Shown here piece after piece: positions 20,294 through 33,900 of a DNA stretch of 64,000 nucleotides (position 1 is the stretch's first letter; each line of letters opens with the position of its first letter). Both the position numbers and the translations under genes were made by a program. Source of the DNA: Madurella fahalii (taxonomy: Eukaryota; Ascomycota; Sordariomycetes; Sordariales). The notes beneath the pieces are model-generated. The model made no database searches, was not told the origin of the DNA, and saw only the letters and a list, made by a program, of their open reading frames with translations. The stretch spans positions 310,001 through 374,000 of the forward strand of contig CM056879.1 in assembly GCA_029876055.1 (NCBI GenBank), in the 5' to 3' direction.

Positions 20294-21454
20294 TTAAGGT
20301 ACAGTACACTGGCCGCCAAGTCCATGTCCCTCGTAGACCTCCGCGGTCTCTACCTGGCCGCCCACAACGCGCTCAAGGAAGCCCGAATTTCCGGTACCAA
20401 ACTGCGGGGGACCGGTAGGGAAGTTCCACCACGGCCGCTGATGCTGAATCTCAAACTGCCAGTGACGGGCGCCTTGAGGATCAACAAAGTCGAGTAGGAA
20501 GCCGGTGTTGGCATCGGCGAACCCACCTCTAACGACCTCTCCGCTCTTGACCGCATCCTTCCCTGCGCTGCCGCCGTCGAACATGGGCCGCAGAATCATG
20601 CAAGGTTGCGTCGTAGACACGACCTCCGCGCCAGAGATCTCCAGCACAGGCGAACCATCCTTGAGGAGCAGAGCGCTCGCCCGGTACGGCATGGCTCGGT
20701 CCAGCCGCGATGTGATGTGCATGACCCGGATGGTGTACGGTCCCACCTGTGCGGCGAGGTAGTAGCTGAGGTCCATGAGCACCGGCCAGGGCAGATCAGC
20801 CCACGTGCGTTGCTGGGCGCCGTAGCCGCCGGCGAACCGCAGCACGCGACCGTCGGAGAAACTGAGGTCGGCGACCGCGCTTGCGGCAGGGATTGCCCGG
20901 ACGAGGTAGACATGCGGAGTGAACTGCCCGCTGGCTTGACTGCCAGGGTGAGGCGCTCCCTCCCACGCAGTGAGATTGATGGTGCCGTGGACCGACGCCA
21001 GCTTGAAAGCGACGCGGGCGCTGGAGCCGTCGTCGGCAATCTCAAATTGGGCTTCGCGTTCCGGATCCACGCCATCGGTAGTGGCAGGACAACGCCAAAT
21101 GCCCGTGACAACACCGGTGCTCCCCCCACCGGCCGACGGAGCGCTCTGTACGGTTGATTCTGGGAGGGGGTTTTCGGCGCCGAAAGTGGTGCCGTCGGGG
21201 AATAGAGCGTGGACTTGTGCCCGGAACCCGTCCTTACTCGTGGCATCGCGCCAGAACGAGATTGTGACGGCGGCGTCGCCAGTGGGGGACAAGGCGTCAA
21301 AGTACCAAACCTCCCACGTGGTTTTGCCAACCTTGGAAGGGAGCTTGGTGAATGTGTTGGCTTCTCGCGCGACGTAGGGCTCTAACGCCACGGGATCGTC
21401 AGTAATGGCTGCTGGGAAATGCAGCGTGGAGATGCAATTCGCCGTGGGTGCCAT
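20294..21454 (-). CDS. Lipocalin-fold Diels-Alderase-like cyclase
   Basis: A 386-residue single-exon protein of the Fsa2/MycB/CghA/Phm7 family. These two-domain lipocalin-like (CrtC/AttH-type) enzymes catalyse the intramolecular [4+2] cycloaddition that makes trans-decalins on PKS-NRPS products. Diagnostic stretches are TTWEVWYFDALSPTGDAAVT near the N-terminus, the central GGYGAQQRTWADLPWPVLM with YYLAAQVGPYTIRVM, RHWQFEIQHQRPWWN, and the near-terminal YEGHGLGGQ. The ATG at 21454 gives MAPTANCIST; an upstream in-frame start would add 20 residues. There is no signal peptide, so it probably acts in the cytosol on the released or tethered polyene chain. It is transcribed divergently from the PKS-NRPS, which strongly supports pathway partnership. 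Stereochemical outcome cannot be read from sequence. Confidence 0.9.
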   Translation of the reverse strand: MAPTANCISTLHFPAAITDDPVALEPYVAREANTFTKLPSKVGKTTWEVWYFDALSPTGDAAVTISFWRDATSKDGFRAQVHALFPDGTTFGAENPLPESTVQSAPSAGGGSTGVVTGIWRCPATTDGVDPEREAQFEIADDGSSARVAFKLASVHGTINLTAWEGAPHPGSQASGQFTPHVYLVRAIPAASAVADLSFSDGRVLRFAGGYGAQQRTWADLPWPVLMDLSYYLAAQVGPYTIRVMHITSRLDRAMPYRASALLLKDGSPVLEISGAEVVSTTQPCMILRPMFDGGSAGKDAVKSGEVVRGGFADANTGFLLDFVDPQGARHWQFEIQHQRPWWNFPTGPPQFGTGNSGFLERVVGGQVETAEVYEGHGLGGQCTVP

Positions 21455-21998
21455 GTTGGAGTTGCTAACGATACTATTGTTGAGGCTGATTGAGTGTGTG
21501 CAGATAGAATTCAATATTGAGTGAGAGTTTCTGGTAAAATCTTAAGCTGAGATGACTGCTGCGGTACCCTAACCTGTCTATCACGCCGCAGCTCTCGAGA
21601 CTTTGGGGGATGCGCGGAATACTAGGTATTGTGCGTATGGAGCTTGAGATGCTTTGGGCCTGCGTCCCGGATTCGGAGTTTTTCGGTCCACGTCTTCCTT
21701 GTCTAGACCTGCGGCACTACTAGCCGGTGTTATTCGGTCACCGCGTTCTTCGCCGCACTCGAACGCGCCCGAAGCAACTCAAACATGTCAGTATGAGCGC
21801 CTAACGTAGCGGATGCAATCTCTACTAAGTTTATCAACCCCATCGTCACCCTCATCATGAAGAAGAATATGGTCAGGAAACTGTGTGCTTTGTCCCTTCA
21901 ACGTTTCTCCACGACTCCTCTGTTTACCGGGATCGGCTCGCGATTCAACATTCTTGCGTTCTTACCTTTAAACTCCTCGCTGTAAAGATACGTTCAGT
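21455..21998. promoter_or_regulatory. Divergent promoter, Diels-Alderase / PKS-NRPS
   Basis: A 544-bp shared promoter. It contains CGGAGTTTTTCGG at 21674-21686, differing at one position from the enoyl reductase site at 9861. A CGG triplet precedes it at 21668 and a CGG-N3-CCG palindrome, CGGTCACCG, lies at 21735-21743. These are typical Zn2Cys6 binding layouts, suggesting both genes respond to the same cluster regulator. Confidence 0.6.
21674..21686 (+). promoter_or_regulatory. CGG-N7-CGG candidate regulator site
   Basis: CGGAGTTTTTCGG matches CGGAGATTTTCGG upstream of the enoyl reductase in 12 of 13 positions, including both CGG triplets and their spacing. It lies about 310 bp before the PKS-NRPS ATG and 220 bp before the Diels-Alderase ATG. 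Confidence 0.55.
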
Positions 21999-24900
21999 AT
22001 GGCCTCCACACAGGAACCAATTGCTCTCATTGGAAGTGCCTGCCGGTTTCCCGGCGGCTGCAACACGCCTTCGAAGCTGTGGGAGCTGCTGCGCCAGCCT
22101 CGCGACCTGCTCAAGAGGGTCCCAAAGAACCGCTTCGACATCGACGCCTTTTATCACCCGGATGCTACCCATCATGGCACAACAGATGTGCAGCACTCAT
22201 ACTTTCTGGACGAGGATCCGGCTGAATTTGATGCCCAGTTCTTCGGGATCCAGCCGATGGAGAGTGACGCGATCGACCCTCAGCAGCGGATGCTCCTCGA
22301 AACCGTCTATGACTCGCTCAACGCGGCCGGTCTGCCAATGGAAAGCCTGAAAGGCTCCTCCACTGCCGTCTATGTCGGCCTCATGTGCGATGATTGGTAT
22401 GTAAACCGGATGTGAACCGGGACTATTTACGCCCCTCACGGCTTACCTTGGAGTCAAGCAACAAAAGCATGCCTCCCAAGGAAAAGCAGTTGTTTCCCAG
22501 AACCCTTCCTAAAGTCCCTAAAAACTCGAGTTACTGACATTGTTGGGTAGGTCTGGCATTTTGACCAAAGACTGGGACAGCTTCCCGACGTATACGGCCA
22601 CTGGTATGGCGCGTAGCATCATTTCGAATCGTATCTCGTATTTCTTTGATTGGCACGGCCCTTCAATGACCATCGATACGGCCTGTTCTTCTAGCCTTGT
22701 GGCCGTCCACGAAGCTGTCCGTACTCTCCGGAGCGGCGAGTCTCGTGTAGCGATCGCAGCCGGCGCGAATCTCATCCTCAGCCCAGGTAAGTAGCCAGTG
22801 CAAAACTGGCGATGATGCCGGAAAGTCTAATGCTAGTATTAATATTTTCTAGGCATGTACATCGCTGAGAGCAAACTTCGTATGCTTTCCCCTACTGGCA
22901 GGTGCCGTATGTGGGATGCATCGGCCGATGGGTACGGCCGTGGTGAGGGTCTTGCTGCTGTCGTTCTGAAGACACTCAGCCAGGCAATCGCGGACGGTGA
23001 CCATATCGAATGCATTATTCGCGAGACTGGGGTAAATCAGGACGGCAGAACTTCTGGACTAACGATGCCAAGTAACCTTGCCCAGACGGCTCTCATCCGC
23101 GACACCTACTCAAGGGCTGGGCTCGACATTACTAACCCACAAAATCATCCTCAGTTCTTCCACGCCCACGGAACTGGTACCAAGGCAGGAGACCCCCAGG
23201 AGGCTGAGGCCATTTCAAGGGCCTTCTTCCCTGCCGATGACACGGATCCTGTTGACGGGAAGAAACTTTATGTCGGCTCGATCAAGACCGTCATCGGCCA
23301 TACCGAGGGCACCGCAGGCCTTGCCAGTTTGATCGGGACCTCGCTGGCGATCCAGCACCGCGTCATACCGCCTAATATGCACTTCAACGAGCTAAACCCA
23401 GACCTCCGGCCATTCTATAAGTGCTTGGAAATCCCGACGTCAGCACGAGAGTGGCCCGCATCGACGCAAGGCCACCCCCTACGCGCCAGCATCAACAGCT
23501 TCGGTAGGTAGTTACTACCTGCCAATACTTGGCCTAATCTTATTGACCTGAAGATGCTGACATACATCCTTTCTCAGGATTTGGCGGCACGAATGCGCAC
23601 GCCATCATCGAGAGTTACCAGCCCCATGACGTTGCCCAGGACTCGGGGACGCAGCTGTTCAGTCCCCTGACATTCTCGGCCAGCTCAGAGAAGTCTCTCG
23701 CAGCCACTCTGGCAGCATATTTCGAGATTTTGACCGCCAACGAAAAAGTAAACCTACGCGATCTGGCCTGGACGCTGCAGACCCGTAGGTCGACTCTGGC
23801 TTATCGCAAAGCCATAACCGGCGCAACCCTGGACGCCATCAAGATCAAGCTGGCGGCTGAACTTGAAGACGACAAGTCGGGTAAAAAGAATTTAAGCACA
23901 CGTTTTAGCAGCGTATCAAACCCGCGAGTCCTCGGCGTCTTCACCGGCCAGGGAGCACAGTGGCCGCGGATGGGTGCAGGGCTGCTGGAGTCCTCCGCTT
24001 TCGTCCGAGCGCGGATTTCCGAGTTAGATGACTCCCTCGCGTCACTTCCCCCTGCGGACCGTCCCTCGTGGAGCCTCCAAGGAGAGATCCTCGCCTCAGC
24101 AACATCGTCGCGTATCGGTGAGGCGGCTATCTCGCAACCACTCTGCACAGCTGTGCAAATCGTCCTGGTTGACCTGCTCCGGACCGCTGGTATTGAGCTA
24201 CGGGCGGTGGTTGGCCACTCCTCAGGTACGTGCATCGATTACCAAGACTCTGCTCCTCATGCAGATCAGAACACGTCCGCTGACCAAATTATCCAGGCGA
24301 GATCGGCGCCGCGTATGCTGCGGGTTTGATGTCGGCTACGGACGCCATACGCGTTGCCTATTATCGTGGCCTGCATGCCAAGTTGGCTGCCTCGCCAAAC
24401 TCGGGCGCTAAAGGTGCCATGATGGCAGCTGGTACGTCTGCGGAAGACGCTGCCAACCTCTGCGAGCTTGATGGATTCCGCGGCCGCATCCAAATAGCCG
24501 CCATCAACTCTACTGCTAGCATCACGCTGTCCGGAGACGAGGATGCGGTGGAAGAGGCCATCGAGATCTTCAAGGACGAGCAGAAGTTCGCCCGCCGCCT
24601 GAAGGTCGATACGGCATACCACTCTGCCCACATGCTGAGCTGCTCCGGGCCATACCTCGCTTCTATCCAGGACTGCAATGTTGAAGTCCTCCACGGCAGT
24701 GGCCCGACGTGGTACTCTAGCGTTGTTGAGGGTGCTGTGATGTCCAAGGACACCCTGGCTCACGATTACTGGGTTGACAACATGACAAACCCAGTCTTAT
24801 TCTCCTCAGCCATCGAAAATGCGGTCGCCCACTCCGGCCCCTTCGACCTTATTGTCGAGATCGGGCCCCACCCAGCGCTCAAAGGGCCTGCCTTGGATAA

Positions 24901-27900
24901 CCTCTCGCAAGCCGGTGCAGCGGCACCATATACGGGAGTTCTCTCTCGTGGCAAGAATGACTGCGAGGAGCTCTCTTCGGCCCTAGGCCTTATATGGACC
25001 ACGCTTGGATCCGGCTCAGTCCGTTTCGACGAATTTGAACGTCTCATCTCTGGCTGTGTCGAGCCAAGACATGTGGTGAAGGGGCTGCCCATCTACCCGT
25101 TCGATCATCAACGAGCCTTCTGGACCGAGTCCCGCGTGTCAGGGTCTTATAGACAACGCCGCACCGCACCACACCCGTTGCTTGGGAGTATCTGCACTGA
25201 AGCCACTACCCCAACGGAGACCATGTGGAGGAATATCCTGCGCGTCAATGAAATCCCATGGCTACAGGGTCATAGGCTGCAGGGCCAGGTCGTTTTCCCA
25301 GCCACTGGATACGTAGCTATGGCGATCGAGGCGCTCAGCATTCTCACCAAGGATCGCGGCGTTGAGGCCTCATTGTTCAAGGTGTCTGACGTCCGTATCA
25401 ACCGGGCTATTGCATTCAACGATGACAGTTCCAGCGTTGAGACGCTCTTCCGTGTCAGAGTCATCGAATCCAGCAGCCATCACATGTTGGCCGAGTTTAC
25501 GTGCGAATCGAGCCTAGCTGAGGACAACGCAATGGCCTTGAATGCGAAAGGGCGCTTAGAGCTCAGCCTAGGCAACGCCTCACCTGACACCCTCCCTCTG
25601 CCAAAACCCTCGACCCTTTTCAATATGGCGGATGTGGAGACAGACCGCTTCTATTCGGCGCTGGCCAAAGTCGGCTACGAGTACTCGCATCCGTTCCGTG
25701 GCATAGCCGAGATCAAGAGGAGAGTCGACTTGGCGGTGGGGGTGATCGAAGACCAGTCAGGCTATTCATGGGAAGATCAGCTTATCGTTCATCCTGGCAT
25801 GCTTGACACCGCCCTGCAGACCATATTTGCTGCCTTCTGCTCCCCGGGTGACGAGCGGCTATGGTCCCTCCACGTTCCAGTCCAGATCGACGCTTTCGTC
25901 ATCAACCCCGTCTTCTCTGCTTCCGGGTCGGGCTCTAGCAAGCAAACGATCCTTCCATACGAAGCGTCGATCAGGGGCGAGAATTCTTCCTCGGGCATCA
26001 TTGCCGACGCCCATCTGCTCTCGCAGGATGGACGCCACGCCTTTGTCCGCATCGAGGGTGTGAGCCTAGCGCCCTTCTCACCTGCCCAGCCCAAAGACGA
26101 CGCAGTGCTCTTCTCGAGCTTCAGCTATCAACTGGCGGGCCCGAACGGCGCCCTTGCAGCTCTCGGGGAGCGGCCGACTGAGTATGAGATCAAGATGGCC
26201 AAGGATCTGGAAAGGGTCTCATACTTTTACCTCCGGCGCCTCTCCGAGACAATCACATCGGAAGAACGAGCCCGTACTTTGCTCCACTACCAGCGCCTAT
26301 TGAACTGGGCAGACCACGTCGTGACACTGGTGGACCGAGGCGAGCACCCTTTCGTCACGAGTGAATGCAGACACGACACGCATGGCCAAATCGTCAAAAT
26401 CATCGATCAGTAAGCCATTTCGCAACCTTCTCCAAATCAGCGCTAACATCTGGGGGCCTGGCCCCTGAACTAGATACCGCGAGCGTGTAGATGTGCAACT
26501 TATTGAGTCGGTCGGCGAGAACTTGCCACAGGTGATCAGAGATAATTCCAATATCCTGGAGCACATGACCAAGAACGGCATACTAAGCCAGTTCTATGAG
26601 GACGGGCTGGGCCTCGCAGCCTCGAACCGCTGGATCTCGCGCATGGTCAGACAAATCTGCCACCGCTATCCCCATATGAACATCCTAGAGATTGGTATGC
26701 TTGGACTGTTTGTTTTTCTTTCCATTTCCTTCACCAGAGGGCCTTGACGCCGCTAATCGCCGACATATATAGGGGCGGGAACGGGAGGCTCTACCAGGAT
26801 TATCTTGCCAGCTATCGGGTCTGCCTTCTCGACGTACACCTACACCGACATCTCCAGCGCCTTCTTTGAAGCAGCTGAGGATCGATTCAAGGAGTACTCG
26901 GACCGCATGGTCTTCAAGACATTCGACATGGAACGGGACCCGGTAGACCAGGGCTTCGTAGAAGGCTCGTACGACCTGGTAATCGCGTCCAACGTACTCC
27001 ACGCCACTGACAAGCTTCATGAGACCATGAGCAACGTCCGACGTCTACTTAAGCCCGGCGGCTACCTGGTCAATCTCGAGGTCGTTAACAACGATCCTTT
27101 ACGCAATGGCCTGCCCATGGGCGGCCTGCCTGGTTGGTGGATTGGGGCCGAGAGCGGACGGCCGTGGGGTCCAACGCTCACGCTCTCGCAGTGGGACGAG
27201 CTTGTCACGGCGTGTGGCTTTTCCGGAATTGAGACGGCAACTCCCGATTATGACGAGTTGCATCCCTTCTCCGTCTGGGCTGCCATGGCTGCCGATGAAC
27301 GCATCAATCTCCTGCGAGAGCCACTTTCCTTGCTGCTAGACTCGACGGCCGACGAGAGGCCTCAGCTGACTATCATCGGAGGAAAGTCTCTGAGAACATT
27401 TGAGCTAGTGGAGCAGCTCTCAACGGCCCTCTCCGCCAAGTTCCCTATCGTCAAGCGGGTCCGTTCCGTCGAGGCGCTCCTCGCAGATCCCATTCCTAGC
27501 GGCAGTACAGTCCTGAGTCTTACCGAGCTCGATGAGCCGTTACTACGTGCCGTTACTGAGGAGAAACTCGAGGGTCTCAAGGCCCTGTGGCGCCTTGGGA
27601 GGAACATCCTATGGGTGACCCGGGGTTCGAGAGCAGAGGAGCCGCACTCGTACATGATGGTCGGCATTGGTCGGGCTATGCGCTTCGAATACCCCAACAT
27701 TAATCTCCAGATGCTAGATATCGACAAGATCGACTCGCACACACACAAGCTCGTTGCGGAAACGCTCCTCAGACTACAGCTACTCGATGCCTGGCAACGA
27801 GAGAAACCATTGGCGGACCTGATGTGGTCTTCGGAGCCGGAGATCGTCGTTGAGAACGGCCAGACCCTCATCCCCAGACTATACCCGAACAAATCGCAGA

Positions 27901-30900
27901 ATCAACGCCACAATTCCAGGCGGCGGGCCGTCTTCGACAACGTGGACCCGCAACGGTGTGCCGTCCGTCTTGCCAGCAGCGGTCCCCGATTACTCGAGCT
28001 GCAGCGCATCTCTCCATTGCAACTGGAGGCGAGCCAACGATCAGGCTCAATCCTCCGTGTCTCTCAGTCTTTACTTCAGCACATCAACATCAGTACCGTT
28101 GGATATCTCATGCTCTGCATCGGCACCGACGAATCCACCGGCACCCCTTTCCTCGCCTTGACCGATTCGACCGAGTCTCCTGCTCTTGTTTCGCCCCGTT
28201 GCGCCATTCCTCTTTCGAGCAACTCCCCCGATTTCTCATCAATGGCTCTGCTGTCCACAGCAGCCGTCATGATTGCACACCAGGTTCTGAGCTTGGTTCC
28301 GGACAAGTCCGTTGTCTTGGTCCACGAGCCCGGCCAGGCGCTCAAAGACGCCCTCTCTGCGTACAACCAAACCAAAAAGACGGGCGCGAAACTCTTCTTC
28401 ACAACCTCTGATCCGTCGGACAGGGAATCTATATTTATTCATGGTAATCTTTCGGCACGTCAGATGAAACAAGACCTCCCCAACTCGGTCTCTTTCTTTG
28501 TCGATTTCTCAGATTCTCAGGGAACACCATCCAAAGCATCACGCCTGATCCGTGAGAGCCTGCCTGAATACTGCCAGTATCTCCCGGTTTCCCGGTTTCT
28601 CGGGAACGAGGTACAGACCCGGCCGGGCTGCGATATCACCGCCGCCGGTGATGTTCTGCATTCTGCTTGGGAGGAAGCAACCTCAGCCGGAGTCTGCATC
28701 GAAGCTAAGCCCCTTATCTCCCTGAGTTCCCTCCAAGAGCACAACTCTGTCGCAGACAATCTCTCTGTGATAGATTGGACGGCCTCGTCGGCCCCTGCTC
28801 GGATCCTCGCCGTGGATCACGGTATCATATTCCGGCCCGACAGGACTTATCTTATGGTTGGTCTGTCAGGCGAGGTTGGCCAATCCCTCTGCGAGTGGAT
28901 GGTAAAACATGGAGCCAAATACGTCGTACTTACCAGCCGGAAACCCAAGGTTGACGAGAAATACATCAGACACCTCGAAGCACAGGGGGCAACCATACGG
29001 ATCCTACCGCTAGATATCACGAGCCGCGAGTCGCTTCGGAAATGCCATGATGAGATTAGCCGCACTCTACCCCCAATCGCCGGTGTCGCGAACGGTGCCA
29101 TGGTGCTTAAGGATATCTTGTTCGAGAAGATGGACTTCGATGCCCTCAACAACGTCCTTCGCCCCAAGGTGGAAGGCAGCAAGCTGCTGGACGAGCTCTT
29201 CCACGACGCACCGTTGGACTTCTTCATCATGTTCTCGTCTATCACAGCCGTCGTTGGTAATAGCGGGCAGAGCAACTACATTGCAGCCAACATGTTCATG
29301 ACGGCCCTGGCATTCCAGCGCCGCAAGCGTGGCGTCGCCGGGTCAGTCATGGATATCAGCTCGCTGGTGGGCATCGGTTACGTCGAACGGTCCGATAATT
29401 TTGACGCCGAGTACTTCGCCAATATTGGCTACACCAACATCTCGGAGCAGGACCTGCACCAGATGTTTGCCGAGGCTATCCTCGTTGGTAGGCCTGACTC
29501 GGCCGAGAGCGCCGAGATCGTCACCGGGTTCGCCCCCGCCTACGCCGACAAGGAGATCAAGGCACAGTATCGCAGCGACCTGAAATTCTGTCACTTCATT
29601 ATTGAGCGCCCTGGTGCCCAAGGCAGCTATGCCGCCAACGGTGCTTCGGTCCCGGTGCGGATACAGTTGGAGGGCGTCACGGCCAGGGATGAGGCGCTAG
29701 GCATAATCAAGAGTAAGTGTTTCTATGCAGGCATTAGCCGTGCCTCTTTGGGTTGTGGTATGCTAACAGATGTCAACAGACTCCTTCGAATCTAGACTGA
29801 AAAAGATCCTCCAGATACCAGCAGATGAGCCGGTCAATGACACGGCGGCGCTAGTTGAGCAGGGTGTCGATTCTCTGGTGGCTGTGGAGATCCGATCCTG
29901 GTTTTTGAAGGAGTTGGATATTGACATGCCAGTGCTGAAGATTCTGGGAGGAAATTCCGTCGTTGACCTCCTCAACGATGCGGTTGAGAGAGTACCGTCT
30001 TCGATCCTGCAAGTCGCCACCACCGACACGGCAGTGTCTCTGTTGAAGCCCAAAGAACCATCCGAGGACGCGAAGTCACTAGTGCCCACCCTCGCATCCG
30101 CCAGCAGCAAGAGCTGGACCCCGACCGAGAGCGGGAGCGCGAGCGGAACCACGACCCCGCCTCAGATCATCCTGGAGGAGAAAGCCGAGAGCGCGCCGGA
30201 GCCAGCAGCTGGCGAAGTCAAGCTTAAGGAGGTGAGCTGGCGCGACTCCACAATCCAGGAATCATCCGAGGTAACTGAGAAAATGTCTTTTGGCCAAACT
30301 AGGTTCTGGTTCTTGAGCCATGCGCTGCGGGACCAGACAACGTTCAACATGGCCTTTTCGGTCCGGCTCGAGGGGCCTATTAGGGTGTTGGCACTCCAGG
30401 GAGCCGTCGAGGCAGTGGCACGGAGACACGAAGCCCTGCGAACCCGATATTTTTGGTCGGGCGACAATCTCGACGTCCCTATGCAGGGAGTCTTGTCGAA
30501 CCCCCTAATGAAGCTGCAGACGAAGCGCATCTCGGACGAGTCTCAAGTTCAACAGGAGCTGGATGATATCAGGTCCCACGTCTGGGATTTGGAGGACTGG
30601 GAATCCATGAAGCTGATCCTACTTTCTCTTTCCGATACGGTTCACTGGTTCGTTGTCTGCTCCCACCACATCTCTCTCGATGGGATCAGCTTCCAAATCT
30701 TCTTTGCCGACTTGGAGAGGGCCTACAAGGGCTTACGCCTTCTCCCCCTTCCCGATGAGTGTCAATACAGGTCTTTTGCAGGCCAGCAACGACGAGATTA
30801 CGAAGCCGGCCGCATGAAGGCGGACATCGACTACTACAGAAGCATACTCCCTGCTGTTACTGAACCAATCCCACTATTCTCCTTTTCGAAGTTGCGTGTT

Positions 30901-33900
30901 AGAAAACCTCTAGAGCTGTACGGGTGAGTTGCCCCCTTCTACCGATGATAGATACATTAGTGATCTGTATCTTGACGGTATTATTGTCTAGCTCCCATCG
31001 TGCGGATATCCGCCTCCAAGCCGGTATCACAACAAAGATCAAGCAGCTCGCCCGGCGAAACCACTCCACCACATTCCACGTCTATCTCGCCGCGCTGCAA
31101 GCTCTGCTATTCCGTCTGCTTCCAGAGACCGAAAGCTTGTTCATTGGCATCGCGGATGCCAACCGAATGGACAAGAGGTTCATGGGCAGCCTAGGATTTT
31201 TCCTAAACCTTCTCCCCGTCCGCTTTAACCGACCGGCTACCGGGTCGACGTTCAGTCAGTCGGTAAAAAATGCTCGTAAACAAAGCTTTGCAGCACTGGA
31301 GCACTCGGCCCTGCCTTTCGACGTCCTCCTCAACGAACTAAATGTGATCAGGACCGGAGACTGCACCCCGGTCTTCCAAGTATTCATGGACTACCGCCAG
31401 GGCGTCCAGGAAAGGACGAGATTTGCCGACTGCAAAGCCGAGGGAGAGAGCTGGTATATCGCCAGAACCGGGTACGACATGTCACTGGACGTCATCGAGA
31501 ACGCTGCTGGTGATTCTCTCCTCACCCTGAAACTACAGGAGAGCCTGTACTCGCAGGATCATACCGAGCTGCTGCTGAAGGCATATGTGCACCTTCTGGA
31601 GACTTTTGCAAAGAGCCCATCGTCAGACGTGTTGCTCAACGAAGCGCCACTATGGCCAGAGGCCGAGGTAACCAAAGCGATCCAAGTCGGGATGGGTAAG
31701 CAACCACCTTTGTCTGCCTCTCAGTTGCTTCTAACCAGCGAATAGGCACGGCTATGAGCTTGGACTGGCCTGAAACTGTCTCTCATCGCATCGACGACAT
31801 GGTCCGAGGGCACCCGGAGAAGGTCGCTTTGAAGGATAGCCGTGGTAATATCTTGACTTATCGAGACCTGGGCGGGCGTGTCAACTCAATCACTCAAGCC
31901 CTTCAATCGGCAGGCGAGTGCGAGGGTGCGGTAGTTGGTGTCTGCCAGGAACCCAGTGCCGATTGGATCTGCTCAATGTTAGCCGTCTTCCGCGTTGGCG
32001 CGACGTATCTGCCCCTGGACCTACGAAACTCCATCCCTCGTCTTGCAAACATCGTCCAGCAAGCCAAGCCGGCGGTTATCATTTGCCATCGGGCAACTGC
32101 GGGCAAGATCAGGCTCCTGTCTGGTGAGGCAAAGATCGTTGATATTACCAACTTGGACCGCTCAGGCACAGATACCGCCAACACAACAGCCAACCGTGCA
32201 AAGGCAACTTCAAATGCAGTCATCCTCTTCACTTCAGGGTCAACCGGCACGCCCAAAGGCATCATCATCACCCATTCCAGCCTTCGTGCTCAGAGCGAAG
32301 GCTACTCACGCGCCTACGATCTGCCTTCCAGCGCGGCAACTTTGAAAGTTCTACAGCAGAGTGCATTCACGTTCGACTTCTCCCTAGACCAGACCTTCGC
32401 GGCCTTGTGCAACGGTGGATGTCTACACGTGGTCCCGGCCGAGCATCGCGGTGATCCGGCCGAGATCACAAAGCTCATGGTCGAGGAAGGCATCACGTAC
32501 ACGTCAGGGACGCCGTCCGAGTACGAATTATGGTTCCAGTTCGCAGCCGCCACACTTTCGCGCTGCTCTTCGTGGACCCGGGCTTTCTTCGGGGGCGAGC
32601 CGCTCCCTAACACCCTGGTCCAACAATTCCGCAGCCTCGACCTACCGGACCTGCGTATTTTCAACAACTACGGACCGGCCGAGACTACGATTGCGTCCAC
32701 TAAGGGAGAGGTGGTGTACCGTGATCCTGGGTTCGAGCTCCCAGTACCCGCAGGGTTCATGCTCCCAAACTACTCGGTCTACATCCTTGACAAGGACGGG
32801 AAACCGCTCCCTCTCGGAATTCCCGGCGAGATCACCATCGGCGGCGCCGGTGTAGCGGTTGGGTATCTCGGTCTGGATATCGTTACAAGGGATCGCTTCA
32901 TCCCCGACCCCTTCGCCCGGCAAGACAACAGCTTCGCCTCACAAGGCTGGACGACTATGTATCGCACTGGCGATCGGGGCTGGCTGCGTGGCGACGGTGC
33001 CCTGTACTGCGACGGACGCATCGATGGTGACACCCAGATCAAGCTACGGGGATTCCGCATCGAACTTGGCGACGTCGAGAACGCTATCATTCAAGCGGCC
33101 GCCGGCGTCCTGTCTAACGCTGTTGTCACCCTACGTCGTGAGTCGGAATCGGCCCCGGCCTATCTTGTAGCCCACGTCGTCTTTTCGGCCCAGCAACCGA
33201 TAGCAGATCGCCAGGATTTCCTGGATAAATTGGCCTCCACTCTTCCGCTTCCGGATTACATGATCCCGTCTTTGATCATCCCACTAGAGACGCTACCGCT
33301 CACCGGTCACCTCAAGATCGACAGGAAGGCGATTGCGACTCTCGAATTACCAGTTCAAGTTCCGAGTCTTAGGGTCGCCGCGGCCAGAGACCTCACTCGG
33401 ACCGAAACGAGACTGGAGAGTCTTTGGAGACAAGTCGTGCCGACGGCAGCGGCCAAGGCAATCATTGATGGCGAGACTGACTTTTTCCATATTGGCGGCA
33501 GCTCGATCCTTCTTGTCAAGTTGCAGGCCTTGATCAAAGGGGAGTTCCGCGTCGCACCCAGGCTCATCGACCTGATGAGCGCGAGCAAGTTGGGGCCAAT
33601 GGCATCTGCCATTGATGCCGCTGCGGCAGGTGGCTATATTGACTGGGCAGCGGAAACGGCCGTACCGGCGGAATGGCTCGCGACAGCCGGTGCGGCTCAT
33701 GGGGCAACAGACACACGGGGCAGTGCGGGTATGAGAATCTTGCTGACCGGTGCCACCGGATACCTCGGACGACGGCTCCTTGACAAACTCACCAGCCTAG
33801 ATGTCGTATCACGGATCGACTGCCTCGTTCGTCGTGGCTCGGACCGTGCCAGACTCTCGTCGACCTCTCCCAAGATCACCCTCGTCGAGTGCGACCTCAG

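Noticed and set aside
20596..21330. 244-codon open frame antisense-overlapping the Diels-Alderase-like gene
   Set aside because: Out-of-frame on the same strand as a clearly homologous protein; Arg/Ser/Pro-rich composition.
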